DNA of 64,000 nt from an uncultured Treponema sp. (GTDB lineage: Bacteria; Spirochaetota; Spirochaetia; Treponematales; Treponemataceae), in contig CALCRU010000055.1 of the NCBI GenBank assembly GCA_937894335.1, positions 1 to 64,000 of the forward strand, written 5' to 3'. The notes beneath the pieces are model-generated. The model was not told where the DNA came from. It did no database searches and was given only the letters and a program-made list of their open reading frames with translations. Position 1 is the stretch's first letter, and the number at the start of each line of letters is the position of its first letter. The position numbers were made by a program, and so were the translations under genes. This document shows, in pieces, positions 42,973-51,782 of the stretch.

Positions 42973-43924
42973 GTTCGTAAGCCTGAATTATTTTCTTAAC
43001 AAGAGGATTGCGGACTACATCCTGCGCGCCAAGGTGCGCAAAAGAAATTCCGTCTATGCCCTCCAGAATGTCAAGAGCCTGTACCAGCCCAGAAGGAACT
43101 CGTGCCGGTAAGTCAATTTGCGTTATGTCGCCGGCAACAAATACCTTTGACCCTTCTCCCATTCGGGTAAGAAGCAGCTTCATCTGGGCGCAGGTGGCAT
43201 TCTGTGCTTCGTCAAGAATGATGACGCTGTCGTTTAAAGTGCGTCCCCTCATGTAGGCAAGAGGTGCAACTTCTATTATGCCAGATTCAGTCATTTTGCG
43301 AACGGTATCCCTAGGTAAAAGGCTGTTCATGGCATCATATAAAGGCCTTATATATGGATTGATTTTATCCTGAAGGTCACCTGGTAAAAATCCAAGACTT
43401 TCTCCTGCCTCTACAACTGGGCGAGTAAGCACTATGGAGTTTTTTTGATGACTTAAAACAAGGCGGAGTGCCTCTGCAACCATAAGGAATGTCTTTCCCG
43501 TTCCTGCAGGGCCGCATGCAAAAACAATGTCGTCTGTTCTAAGTGCTTTTACAAGGGCAGCCTGTCCCTGGGTACGGGGATAGACTTTTTTTATTCCCCC
43601 CGGAATTGTAACCGCTGACTCAGAAAAAGCACGGGACTGGGACTTGTGGTATGTAAAGGTTCCTGTATTTAAAACTGACTGAACAAGTTCTTCGTCACTT
43701 ACAGAAAGGGATGTGTCAGAAAGTTCATCAAGGATTCGGTCTATAATAAAGCGGAACTGCTCTTCCACCGAGGAAGACTCTCCTGTTTCTACAGAAAGCT
43801 CATTGCCGCATGCAAAAACCGGTACACCAAGAAAATTTTCTATGAGTTTTAAGTTACTGTCGTTCGTTCCGCAAACCCGTCGCAAAACAGCATTGTCAGG
43901 AACGATTATTGTATAAGTACCCAC
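42962..43924 (-). CDS. phoH: PhoH-family ATPase (YbeZ type)
   Basis: 320 residues from a GTG start (43924); no earlier start fits and a promoter lies directly upstream. Walker A is GPAGTGKTFL, Walker B SVIILDEAQN, and further family motifs are LTRPVVEAGESLGFLPGD and VFVAGDITQIDLP. PhoH-like proteins act in RNA metabolism together with YbeY, which is encoded two genes downstream. First gene of the phoH-pgpH-ybeY-tlyC cluster. Confidence 0.94.
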   Translation of the reverse strand: MGTYTIIVPDNAVLRRVCGTNDSNLKLIENFLGVPVFACGNELSVETGESSSVEEQFRFIIDRILDELSDTSLSVSDEELVQSVLNTGTFTYHKSQSRAFSESAVTIPGGIKKVYPRTQGQAALVKALRTDDIVFACGPAGTGKTFLMVAEALRLVLSHQKNSIVLTRPVVEAGESLGFLPGDLQDKINPYIRPLYDAMNSLLPRDTVRKMTESGIIEVAPLAYMRGRTLNDSVIILDEAQNATCAQMKLLLTRMGEGSKVFVAGDITQIDLPARVPSGLVQALDILEGIDGISFAHLGAQDVVRNPLVKKIIQAYEHED

Positions 43925-43932
43925 TTTAATTT

Positions 43933-43962
43933 ATTTTATGCCACAATGGGGTGTGGTGTCAA
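43933..43962 (-). promoter_or_regulatory. phoH operon promoter
   Basis: On the minus strand a perfect TTGACA (43957-43962), an 18-base spacer and TAAAAT (43933-43938), with only eight bases to the GTG. No ribosome site fits in the gap, so the transcript has almost no leader. Confidence 0.75.
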
Positions 43963-43974
43963 TGAGTTGACTTC

Positions 43975-44152
43975 CCAATCCCATCCTTGGGATTGGTAAC
44001 GCACAAGATTTTTCTGCGCAAAATCTCGCAAATATGTAGGTTAAGTAAATCATGCGACATCCTTGTCGCTAACCTTGAAAGAGGGACGAAGTCCTGCAAA
44101 CACCCATACCAGTCAGATGATGCTACTAGACGCCAACCTTGTCCCAACCTAC
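43975..44152. repeat. Cluster of hairpins between phoH and nadE
   Basis: Perfect stems: CCAATCCC/GGGATTGG (43975-43982, 43989-43996), GCGACA/TGTCGC (44054-44059, 44064-44069) enclosed by AGGTTA/TAACCT (44038-44043, 44070-44075), and GGAC/GTCC (44084-44094). GTAGGTT (44036-44042) could instead pair with AACCTAC (44146-44152). This density exceeds other spacers in the window. It may be REP-like DNA or a structured RNA; no gene is present. Confidence 0.5.
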
Positions 44153-44167
44153 TCATTGTGCTATACT
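44139..44167 (+). promoter_or_regulatory. nadE promoter of leaderless type
   Basis: TTGTCC (44139-44144), a 17-base spacer and TATACT (44162-44167), followed by exactly six bases and the nadE ATG at 44174. No ribosome site is present, so transcription is predicted to start at the ATG. Confidence 0.68.
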
Positions 44168-44173
44168 TAAACC

Positions 44174-46153
44174 ATGAATTACAGCATCTTACGCGCTTCG
44201 TGCGCAAGCCCTGAACTTTCAGTTGCAGACTGCGAAGGAAATGCGGAAAAAATAATCAGCCTAGTAAGAAAGGCGGTATCCTGTGGCGTGCAGCTTATGG
44301 TCTTCCCAGAACTGTGCATTACTGGCTACACCTGTTCAGACCTCTTTCTGCAGCAAAAGTTAACTGACGGTGCGGTAAAGGCCCTTGAAACCATATGCCA
44401 GAAAACAAAAGACACCGACATTCTGTTTGCAGTTGGGCTTCCCATCGTTCTAAAGGGAGCCAGATACAACGCGGCAGCCTTTATACAGAAGGGAAAAGTT
44501 CTTGCTCTAATTCCAAAGACATACATTCCCACATACAGCGAATTTTACGAAAAACGTTGGTTTACTCCTGCAGACGGAAGCGAAGAAGAGACAGTCACCC
44601 TATCAGAAACACTGGCAAACATTCCCTTTGGAAAGGATATTCTTCTTTGCGACGGCAAAAATCCCCTTGTAAGCATTGGTGCGGAAATCTGCGAAGACCT
44701 ATGGGTTCCCCTTTCACCTTCTACACAAACATCTCTTTCGGGGGCAACAGTAATTGCAAACCTTAGCGCAAGCAACGAAGTTGTAGGAAAAGCGGCATAC
44801 AGGAGACTACTGGTTGGTGCCCATTCTGCAAAAACCCTAAGCGCATATCTTTATGCCGATGCAGGCCATGACGAAAGTAGCACCGACATGATATTTTCAT
44901 CCCATAACATCATCGCACAAAACGGAAGCATTAAGGCTGAATCAAAACCTTTTGCAAAAGAAACTTTCATAACAGCAGATCTGGACCTGGAAGCCCTTAT
45001 GCAGGATAGGCTAAGAACAACAACCTTTGCAGACTGCGCAAAAAACAATCAGCAAAAAATAAGACGAGTAGAATTTTCACTGGCAGCGTCTCCCTTTGAA
45101 GACAAAAAGGAAAAACTTTTGGGAACAGTACAAAAGCATCCCTTTGTTCCAGAAGGACAGACTGAACGAAGCGAGCGGTGCCTTGCTGTAATAGAAATGC
45201 AGGCGGAAGGTCTTGCAAAAAGGCTTCGCCACATACACTGCCAGAGCGCCGTCATAGGATTAAGCGGAGGCCTTGATTCCACCCTTGCACTTCTTGTTAC
45301 CGCCCGTGCCTTTGACAAATGCGGCATAGACAGAACAAACATTCTCTGCGTTACAATGCCATGCTTTGGCACTACAGACAGAACCTACACAAACGCCTGT
45401 TCCCTTGCTAAAGAAACAGAGGCTACCCTAAAAGAAGTTGACATTAAGGCGGCTGTACTCCAGCACTTTAAGGACATAGGCCATGAAGAATCCATTCACG
45501 ATGTTACCTACGAAAACAGTCAGGCTAGGGAACGCACTCAGATTCTTATGGATTTGGCAAACAAAACAAACGGCCTTGTCATTGGAACAGGAGATCTTTC
45601 TGAACTTGCTCTGGGATGGTGCACTTACAACGGCGACCACATGAGCATGTACGGAGTAAACGCCTCCATTCCCAAAACTCTAGTGCGTCATCTTGTGGCA
45701 TGGTTTGCAGACGAAGCACAGGAAAGCGGACGAAAAAAACTTTCGCTTGTACTAAAGGACATTTTGGACACCCCCGTTAGTCCTGAACTTCTTCCACCCC
45801 AAGGCGGTACAATCAGCCAAAAGACAGAAGAACTTGTGGGCCCCTACGAACTTCATGACTTCTTCCTTTACTATGTGCTCCGATGGGGATTTTCTCCCAG
45901 AAAAATTTTCTTCCTTGCGCGGAATGCATTTACTCAGGAGGAATACTCTTCTGCCGTCATACTTACATGGCTCCATACTTTTTACAAGAGATTTTTTTCC
46001 CAGCAGTTCAAGAGAAGTTGCATGCCAGACGGTGCAAAAGTTGGAACAGTAAGTCTTTCTCCAAGAGGCGACTGGAGAATGCCCAGCGATGCAAGCGCTT
46101 CACTCTGGCTTAAGGAAGTTGAGGAACTTAAAAAGGAAGAAGGCTTATGCTAA
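44174..46153 (+). CDS. nadE: Glutamine-dependent NAD+ synthetase
   Basis: Last step of NAD synthesis: amidates deamido-NAD+ using glutamine. 659 residues, the two-domain form. The N-terminal nitrilase-type glutaminase has its Glu in FPELCITGY, Lys in IPKTYIPTY and Cys in GAEICEDLW. The C-terminal synthetase has the ATP-binding SGGLDSTLALL, GTGDLSELALGWCTYNGDHMS, and the terminal RVGTVSLSPRGDW-like KVGTVSLSPRGDW. It overlaps rlmJ by 7 bases. Together with pncB in this window it covers the two ends of the Preiss-Handler route; the middle enzyme (nadD) is elsewhere. Confidence 0.96.
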   Translation: MNYSILRASCASPELSVADCEGNAEKIISLVRKAVSCGVQLMVFPELCITGYTCSDLFLQQKLTDGAVKALETICQKTKDTDILFAVGLPIVLKGARYNAAAFIQKGKVLALIPKTYIPTYSEFYEKRWFTPADGSEEETVTLSETLANIPFGKDILLCDGKNPLVSIGAEICEDLWVPLSPSTQTSLSGATVIANLSASNEVVGKAAYRRLLVGAHSAKTLSAYLYADAGHDESSTDMIFSSHNIIAQNGSIKAESKPFAKETFITADLDLEALMQDRLRTTTFADCAKNNQQKIRRVEFSLAASPFEDKKEKLLGTVQKHPFVPEGQTERSERCLAVIEMQAEGLAKRLRHIHCQSAVIGLSGGLDSTLALLVTARAFDKCGIDRTNILCVTMPCFGTTDRTYTNACSLAKETEATLKEVDIKAAVLQHFKDIGHEESIHDVTYENSQARERTQILMDLANKTNGLVIGTGDLSELALGWCTYNGDHMSMYGVNASIPKTLVRHLVAWFADEAQESGRKKLSLVLKDILDTPVSPELLPPQGGTISQKTEELVGPYELHDFFLYYVLRWGFSPRKIFFLARNAFTQEEYSSAVILTWLHTFYKRFFSQQFKRSCMPDGAKVGTVSLSPRGDWRMPSDASASLWLKEVEELKKEEGLC

Positions 46154-47001
46154 GCTATCAGCACGAGTTTCATGCCGGTAATCATGCAGATGTCTTAAAG
46201 CATACATGTCTTCTTTCCATTTTGAATTCCCTCTCGCAAAAAGAAAAACCCTTTACAGTAATAGACAGCCACGGAGGAGCAGGAACATATAGGCTCGATG
46301 ACGAACGACTATGCAAGACAGGGGAACACCTTACGGGAATTTACAGACTGTTAGAAAAAAGCAAAAACTTATCGATTCCCCCAGCAGTAGAAAGATACAT
46401 TCAGTTTGAAAAGCCCTATGTAGAAAGGGGATTTTATGCAGGAAGCCCTACCCTTACCCGTCACTTTCTTCGCTCAGGCGACAGTCACTTTGTAGTGGAA
46501 CTTCATCCTCAAGCTTTTGATTCTCTTACATGCGCCTGTCAGGAACCCCTGCTCCTTGCAGAAAAATCAGAAAGGGCAAAGGCCAAAACCCACATACACA
46601 AAGAAGACAGCTACAGGGAACTTCTTGCCCTTACGCCGCCACTAGTTAAGAGGGGACTTATTTTGGTTGACCCCAGTTACGAAGATGCCAGTGACTATGA
46701 ACAAGTTTCAAAAACTCTGGATGCTGTACACAAAAAATGGAACACTGCAATAATTGCCGTATGGTATCCTCTTTTGCAAAGAAGAAAAAACGAAACTGCG
46801 CAAATGCTTCACTCTATAGAGACAACGGCAAAGACAGGAACTCAGCCTGTTGACTGTATGCGTACAGAGCTTGCAGTAAAGCAGGCCCAGACAACACTTT
46901 ACGGTAGCGGAATGTTTGTAATAAATCCCCCGTGGAAATACGAAGAAGAAATTAATGCAGCCCTTGACTTTTTAAAGCCTGCACTTAGTCAGGAAAACTA
47001 A
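46147..47001 (+). CDS. rlmJ: 23S rRNA adenine-2030 N6-methyltransferase RlmJ
   Basis: 284 residues matching RlmJ (formerly YhiR). It begins with the diagnostic MLSYQHEFHAGNHADVLKH, has a SAM-binding DSHGGAGTYRL, and the catalytic N6-adenine motif as D-P-S-Y in LVDPSYED (DPPY in most relatives; one Pro replaced by Ser). The C-terminal GSGMFVINPPW is typical. It methylates A2030 in 23S rRNA before ribosome assembly. It is translationally coupled to nadE (7-base overlap). Confidence 0.92.
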   Translation: MLSYQHEFHAGNHADVLKHTCLLSILNSLSQKEKPFTVIDSHGGAGTYRLDDERLCKTGEHLTGIYRLLEKSKNLSIPPAVERYIQFEKPYVERGFYAGSPTLTRHFLRSGDSHFVVELHPQAFDSLTCACQEPLLLAEKSERAKAKTHIHKEDSYRELLALTPPLVKRGLILVDPSYEDASDYEQVSKTLDAVHKKWNTAIIAVWYPLLQRRKNETAQMLHSIETTAKTGTQPVDCMRTELAVKQAQTTLYGSGMFVINPPWKYEEEINAALDFLKPALSQEN

Positions 47002-47003
47002 TT

Positions 47004-47495
47004 TTAAAACCACCACCTTACGCCCACAGAAACAGGAAGGCAAAAGCAGAAGTCTTTAGAAAAGCTTGGTTCTGCAACGGCCTGTACAAAAACGCCCAAT
47101 CTGCTTTCAGGAAAAAACTCAAGCCCCAGAACGGCCCTTACCGAAAAGGCAAAGGAAAAGTCTCCTGTAAAAAGCACATAGGCTCCCGTTCCCGCTCCAG
47201 CATACCAGTGAAAGGCAGAATCGCCAATCCGTGGGTAGAGAAACCAAAAGTCTGCGGTAAGCCCAACCTTTTTTATTTTCTGGGGAGTAAAGGAAAGTTC
47301 TCCAGACAGAGAAAGGTGATAGGCGTTTATGTCAAGAATATAATTCAGTCCTGCGTCAGCACTCAGATTTTCTTCCGAAGAAAAAGAAAAAGTCGCTCCA
47401 CCGTAAGCACCTGCTGCATTTTGGGAAAAGGCAGGCAGTTGCGGCAGAAAAATAAGGAATGCAAAAATCATCAGGGCCTTTATTTTAGTTTTCAT
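47004..47495 (-). CDS. Small outer-membrane beta-barrel-like protein
   Basis: 163 residues. Signal peptide 1-25 (ALMIFAFLIFLPQLPAFSQ). The mature part alternates hydrophobic and polar residues in about eight strands (GAYGGATFSFS, HLSLSGELSF, GLTADFWFLYP, WYAGAGTGAYVLF, FSFAFSVRAVLGLEF) and ends in VGVRWWF; a terminal Phe is the usual BamA recognition mark. An eight-stranded barrel is the best reading. It overlaps the clpB end by 4 bases. Treponemes have several small barrels of this kind, but I cannot name a specific family. Confidence 0.65.
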   Translation of the reverse strand: MKTKIKALMIFAFLIFLPQLPAFSQNAAGAYGGATFSFSSEENLSADAGLNYILDINAYHLSLSGELSFTPQKIKKVGLTADFWFLYPRIGDSAFHWYAGAGTGAYVLFTGDFSFAFSVRAVLGLEFFPESRLGVFVQAVAEPSFSKDFCFCLPVSVGVRWWF

Positions 47496-50086
47496 GAAAA
47501 ACGCAATGCACCCTCTGCTGCAGAAACTTTTATTTCTGCATTTTCGCCAAACCTTCCTGCAAGAACTTCCTTTGCAAGAGGATTTTCCACATAAGTTTGA
47601 ATGGCTCTCTTAACAGGACGGGCACCAAATGAAGGCTCGTACCCCTGTTCGGAAAGAAAGTCCAGTGCAGAATCGTCAAAGGTAAGCGTTATGCGGCGGT
47701 CCTTAAGGCGAGATGCAACCCGTTCAAGCTGAAGGGAAACAATGTGTCTTATGTTAGACTTGTCCAGTTTGTTGAACATGACAATTTCGTCAATTCGGTT
47801 AAGAAATTCTGGGCGGAATGTCTGCTTTAACAAGGCGGAAATCTTTTCCTTAACACCAGCCTCTTCCTTTTCAGACTGAGCTTCAAGAATTAGATCTGAA
47901 CCAAGGTTGCTTGTCATGATGATGATAGTGTTTTTAAAGTCAACTACCCGTCCCTGTCCGTCAGTAAGGCGACCGTCATCAAGAACCTGCAGAAGAAGGT
48001 TAAACACATCAGGGTGAGCCTTTTCTATTTCATCAAACAGAACTACGCTGTAGGGTCTGCGGCGAACTGCTTCTGTAAGCTGTCCTCCCTCATCATAGCC
48101 CACATATCCTGGAGGAGCACCGATAAGCCTGGTAACGGAAAACTTTTCCATGTATTCGCTCATGTCAAGACGAGTCATGGATTTTTCATCATTAAAGAGG
48201 AAGTCGGCAAGAGTTTTTGCAAGTTCGGTTTTTCCTACGCCTGTAGGACCAATAAAGAGAAAGCTTCCCAAAGGTTTGTTAGGGTCGTTAAGTCCGGCCC
48301 TGTTGCGCCTTATGGCATCAGAAACTGCAAGCACTGCGGCATCCTGTCCTATCACCCTTTTATGCAGAACATCCTCAAGTTGAAGATACTTCTGCTTTTC
48401 GCTGGTAAGCATTTTTGAAACGGGAATGCCTGTCCATGCGCTTACCACACGGGCAATGTCTTCTTCGGTAACTTCCTTTCGCAAAAGACTTTTCCTGTCC
48501 TGGGAAAGTTGGAGATCTTTTGAACCCGGCTCATTCTGAGAGGCTTCTTTAATTTTGTTTTCCAGTGCTGGAATTATTGAATACTTTAATTCGGCCGCCT
48601 TTTCAAGATTTCCCTCGCGAGTAAATTTTTCCTCGTCAAAGCGTGCCTTTTCAAGGTCTTCTTTTATTTTTCTGCTACCCTCTATAAAGGTCTTTTCGTT
48701 TTGCCACTGGAGGCGCATTGCATCCCGCTTGCTCGTAAGTTCCGCAAGTTCCTTTTCTAGTTTTGCAAGTCGCTCTCGGCTTGCCTCATCGTCTTCCTTC
48801 GAAAGGGACTGTTTTTCTATGGCCATCTGCAAGATTTTGCGTTCAATCTGATCCAGTTCCACAGGCTGACTTTCTATTTCCATCTTAAGGCGACTGGCAG
48901 CCTCGTCCACCAAATCAATTGCCTTGTCTGGAAGAAAGCGAGTAGTTATATACCTATTGGAAAGAGTAGCGGCTTCTACAAGGGCTTCGTCATTTATTTT
49001 TACACCGTGATGAATTTCGTACTTGTCCCTAAGTCCGCGAAGAATTGCAATAGTATCCTCAACGGAAGGTTCCGCACAGTAAACCTGCTGAAATCGTCTT
49101 TCAAGGGCTGCGTCTTTTTCTATGTACTTGCGGTATTCGTTTAAGGTTGTGGCACCAATTACGCGCAAGTCTCCTCGGGCAAGGGCAGGCTTTAAAAGGT
49201 TGGAGGCGTCCATGCTACCTTCTGAAGCACCTGCACCCACAATAGTATGAAGTTCGTCAATAAAAAGGATTATCTGTCCGTCAGACTTTGAAACTTCTGT
49301 AATTACTCCCTTAAGGCGCTCTTCAAATTCTCCGCGGAATTTTGTTCCTGCAACAAGCTGTCCCAAATCCAAAGAAAGTAACCTCTTATTCTTTAAACTT
49401 TCTGGAACATCTCCACTGGCAATGCGACGAGCAAGACCTTCTACAATGGCGGTTTTTCCTACACCAGGTTCTCCAATAAGAACAGGATTATTTTTTGTTC
49501 TCCTGCTGATAACCTGCATTACACGGCGGATTTCTTCATCCCTTCCTATGACAGGATCTATTTTGTCCTGCCTTGCCCGAGCAGTCAAATCTGTGCAGTA
49601 CTTTTCTAGAGAACGCATTTTGCTTTCTGGGTCCTGACTGTCTACCGTCTGATTTCCCCGTACGGCCTTAAGGGCTTCAAGGGTAGCCTTATGGGTACAG
49701 CCATGCTTTCTTAACATGTCGCCCACCCTGCCATCACTTTCTGTCATTGCAAGAAAAATATGTTCGGTTGAAAGATACAGGTCTTTAAGAGAAGCCATTT
49801 CGGATTCAGCCTTTGCCAAAACCTTTTGAGTTTCGCTAGAGAGGACCATCTGAACATTGCCGCGCACTACAGGATAAGAAGAAAGAAAATCTTCCGCCTC
49901 ACGCTTTAAAACTTCAGGCTGAACGCCAATGCGCTCCACCAAAGGAGGAACAGTTCCGTCGGACTGCTCAAGAAGAGCCACAAGAATATGCTCAAGACCA
50001 ATTTCGCCATGATCCTTTCGCTGTGCAAGAGACGAAGCAGTCTGCAAGGCGTCCTGCATTTTTAAAGTCATCTGATTGTAATCCAT
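47492..50086 (-). CDS. clpB: Protein disaggregase ClpB
   Basis: Rescues aggregated proteins with DnaK. 864 residues: Clp_N repeats (1-145), AAA1 with GEPGVGKTAIVEG, the long coiled-coil middle domain (about 400-525, rich in Glu/Lys) that distinguishes ClpB from ClpC, AAA2 with GPTGVGKTELAKT, and no ClpP-docking IGF/LGF loop. A strong GGAGG precedes the ATG at 50086. Upstream, TTGCCT and TATTTT 17 bases apart could be its promoter. No CIRCE or CtsR box is visible, so heat control, if any, is not through HrcA or CtsR at this site. Confidence 0.96.
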   Translation of the reverse strand: MDYNQMTLKMQDALQTASSLAQRKDHGEIGLEHILVALLEQSDGTVPPLVERIGVQPEVLKREAEDFLSSYPVVRGNVQMVLSSETQKVLAKAESEMASLKDLYLSTEHIFLAMTESDGRVGDMLRKHGCTHKATLEALKAVRGNQTVDSQDPESKMRSLEKYCTDLTARARQDKIDPVIGRDEEIRRVMQVISRRTKNNPVLIGEPGVGKTAIVEGLARRIASGDVPESLKNKRLLSLDLGQLVAGTKFRGEFEERLKGVITEVSKSDGQIILFIDELHTIVGAGASEGSMDASNLLKPALARGDLRVIGATTLNEYRKYIEKDAALERRFQQVYCAEPSVEDTIAILRGLRDKYEIHHGVKINDEALVEAATLSNRYITTRFLPDKAIDLVDEAASRLKMEIESQPVELDQIERKILQMAIEKQSLSKEDDEASRERLAKLEKELAELTSKRDAMRLQWQNEKTFIEGSRKIKEDLEKARFDEEKFTREGNLEKAAELKYSIIPALENKIKEASQNEPGSKDLQLSQDRKSLLRKEVTEEDIARVVSAWTGIPVSKMLTSEKQKYLQLEDVLHKRVIGQDAAVLAVSDAIRRNRAGLNDPNKPLGSFLFIGPTGVGKTELAKTLADFLFNDEKSMTRLDMSEYMEKFSVTRLIGAPPGYVGYDEGGQLTEAVRRRPYSVVLFDEIEKAHPDVFNLLLQVLDDGRLTDGQGRVVDFKNTIIIMTSNLGSDLILEAQSEKEEAGVKEKISALLKQTFRPEFLNRIDEIVMFNKLDKSNIRHIVSLQLERVASRLKDRRITLTFDDSALDFLSEQGYEPSFGARPVKRAIQTYVENPLAKEVLAGRFGENAEIKVSAAEGALRFS

Positions 50087-50168
50087 TGCAAACCTCCGCT
50101 TTTAAAATAAGCAGAAAAGTTCAAAAAGGCAAGAAAAAAGAAGTGAATTGTAGTCCCACCTTCAGCCT

Positions 50169-50332
50169 AAGAGCGACACGGAGGTCGCGTTAGATTCTAA
50201 GCATCAGGTAAAACGAGTTCAAAATTACATGGATATTTCGTAACCAAAGAGCGACACGGAGGTCGCGTTAGAATCTAAGCACCGGGTAAGGCAAGTTTGC
50301 TTCGCAAACTTGCGAGTTCAAAATTACATGGA
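50169..50332. repeat. Two direct copies of a 65-85 base intergenic element
   Basis: Copy 1 spans 50169-50234 and copy 2 spans 50247-50332. Both begin AGAGCGACACGGAGGTCGCG, containing the stem GCGAC/GTCGC, continue with near-identical TCTAAGCA text, and end GAGTTCAAAATTACATGGAT. Copy 2 carries an extra 10-bp hairpin (GCAAGTTTGC, TTC, GCAAACTTGC; 50291-50313) missing from copy 1. No coding potential; looks like a REP/MITE-type repeat. Confidence 0.7.
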
Positions 50333-50347
50333 TGTAATTTTGAACTC
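50314..50347 (-). terminator. Long hairpin over the stop codon of the lipocalin-like gene
   Basis: A perfect 15-bp stem (50314-50328 with 50333-50347) and a 4-base loop overlaps the TGA stop (50346-50348) of the minus-strand gene. There is no following T tract, so termination is uncertain, but its stability would stall polymerase or protect the 3' end. Confidence 0.5.
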
Positions 50348-51515
50348 ATGGTAATTCTATATTGCCAAACTCACAGACAGCATTCACCACGGTGGCGTGT
50401 TCAATCAGTTCAAGGTTTTTCCTTATCTGCTTGTAGAGCCTTATTTCGCCAGTGCCGTTTCCTCCGCCTAAAATCTTAAGAACCTTTCTTTCGCCAGAGG
50501 GACTTTCGTAATCGCGAACAAACATTGCCTGAGTGTTGCAGAATATGTCTATATCAAGAACTGATTTTTTGTTGTGAACGCTTACACTCCAGTGAACCTT
50601 TACTCCGTCTTCATCTTCTGGCATTTCGGTGCATTCGTAAGTTACGGTATAGCGGCTAGATTTTTCCGCACGAAATTCAACATCATTTCCGCCTATAAGG
50701 GCAAGAATTGAAAGAGAGTTTTCATACACACCGTTTACAGTAAAGCCAGATTTTTCCAGTCTGTGGCCAGTTATAATACTGGTAAGGTTTGAAGCATGCA
50801 GATGAAAATGGGGATAGGGAAAGTCTTTACCCCAAGACTTATCCATGTAGCCGTAAGATTTTTCGGGTCTTACTACAAAAGACTCTCCGTCAAGAGTTAC
50901 CATTCCAGAAAAGACAGTGCAGGCTCCCAGTGGAGACCAGTTTACAGTCTTGCTCTTATAGTCAGGAGCAAAGGCAACTTGCCGTTCAAACTGAAGGTTC
51001 CATGTTATTGAACCAGCGTTGCAAAGCATCTCGGGATATTCGTTCAAGTCGGCGTAAGAAACCCTTATGTTTCCCACAGAAGACTTTTCGTTAAGTATGC
51101 AGGATTTTTCTCCAGATCCCATGCTGATTATAAATCCAGACTTGCCAGTAAACATCTGCTCAGTAGGATAATAGGCGCTCATCTGCTTACCGTTTTCGCA
51201 AAGGCATCCGGCTTTAACCATGGCGTAAGAAGGCTGAACTAACTGCTCCTGATTTGCGCTCATTGCGGCTTCAGTTCCAGCAAGAGCATGCTGAAGATCG
51301 GCCTCTGAAGAAGGAAGTCTGTTTTTAAAACCCAGAACACATTCTTTGGGTGAAAGCAGAGGATTAATTACATAGAACTCTATAAAAAAAGCACGCTCTT
51401 CACCGGTTTCTTCGCTTATACCGTTAAACATAAGGCGCCAGCTGTCGAATCCGTTTTTTCTAAGAGCACCCTTGAGCATGTACCGCTCGCTGCCACTGTT
51501 TTTCTTAGCCAACAT
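50346..51515 (-). CDS. Tocopherol-cyclase-like/lipocalin-like protein
   Basis: 389 residues without a signal peptide. The sequence is beta-rich throughout and carries motifs of the bacterial tocopherol-cyclase-like family: GFDSWRLMFNG, AFFIEFYVINP, WNLQFERQVAF and GYMDKSWGKDFPYPHFHLHAS. These proteins have a double lipocalin-like barrel; in most bacteria they cannot be making tocopherol, and their ligand is unknown, perhaps a lipid. It is 12 bases downstream of a small gene on the same strand. Assignment is by motif resemblance. Confidence 0.62.
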   Translation of the reverse strand: MLAKKNSGSERYMLKGALRKNGFDSWRLMFNGISEETGEERAFFIEFYVINPLLSPKECVLGFKNRLPSSEADLQHALAGTEAAMSANQEQLVQPSYAMVKAGCLCENGKQMSAYYPTEQMFTGKSGFIISMGSGEKSCILNEKSSVGNIRVSYADLNEYPEMLCNAGSITWNLQFERQVAFAPDYKSKTVNWSPLGACTVFSGMVTLDGESFVVRPEKSYGYMDKSWGKDFPYPHFHLHASNLTSIITGHRLEKSGFTVNGVYENSLSILALIGGNDVEFRAEKSSRYTVTYECTEMPEDEDGVKVHWSVSVHNKKSVLDIDIFCNTQAMFVRDYESPSGERKVLKILGGGNGTGEIRLYKQIRKNLELIEHATVVNAVCEFGNIELP

Positions 51516-51527
51516 AACTCACACTAT

Positions 51528-51749
51528 TTACTTGAATATTTTTTGCAAAGACTTGGCAAAGTCCTTCTGGTCTGTAGGAAAGTATTCATCTAAAAATTCA
51601 AAACAATTCTGGGCATTTCGTTGGGCATGCTCATACCAGATTTCATACAGTCCGGCTTCAAATCCTTCTCCGGGATAGGGAGCACCCTGCACATCAGAAA
51701 CAAGGCCGCGCATCATGTCGGCAAATTCCTGCATTTTCTTCTTATCCAT
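51528..51749 (-). CDS. Small 73-residue hypothetical protein
   Basis: A short acidic helical protein (MDKKKMQEFADMMRGL, YEIWYEHAQRNAQNCFEFLD) with no signal peptide or zinc motif. A GAGAGG site lies about 6 bases before the ATG, and a perfect minus-strand TATAAT at 51782-51787, overlapping the stop of the M16 gene, could drive it. It is closely spaced with the lipocalin-like gene downstream, suggesting joint transcription. The amphipathic helices resemble small lipid-granule or adaptor proteins, but I do not assign a family. Confidence 0.6.
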   Translation of the reverse strand: MDKKKMQEFADMMRGLVSDVQGAPYPGEGFEAGLYEIWYEHAQRNAQNCFEFLDEYFPTDQKDFAKSLQKIFK

Positions 51750-51782
51750 AAAACGCCTCTCAGAAAATTTCTGTCGCTTCCA

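Noticed and set aside
43925..44173. A tRNA or other known RNA gene
   Set aside because: The stems do not form a cloverleaf and there is no TTCGA-type loop or CCA end; no tRNA or rRNA was recognised anywhere in the window.
47208..47594. A 128-codon plus-strand frame opposite clpB and the barrel gene
   Set aside because: Basic, Cys-rich composition typical of antisense reading; both minus-strand genes have strong family evidence.
50087..50150. CIRCE or CtsR heat-shock operator upstream of clpB
   Set aside because: No TTAGCACTC-type inverted repeat or GGTCAAA-type heptad repeat was found; only an ordinary promoter-like pair and a GGAGG site.
50169..50332. Possible CRISPR array from repeated units
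   Set aside because: Only two copies, with unequal lengths and no uniform spacer, and no cas operon nearby; the Cas2-like gene is 13 kb away and stands alone.
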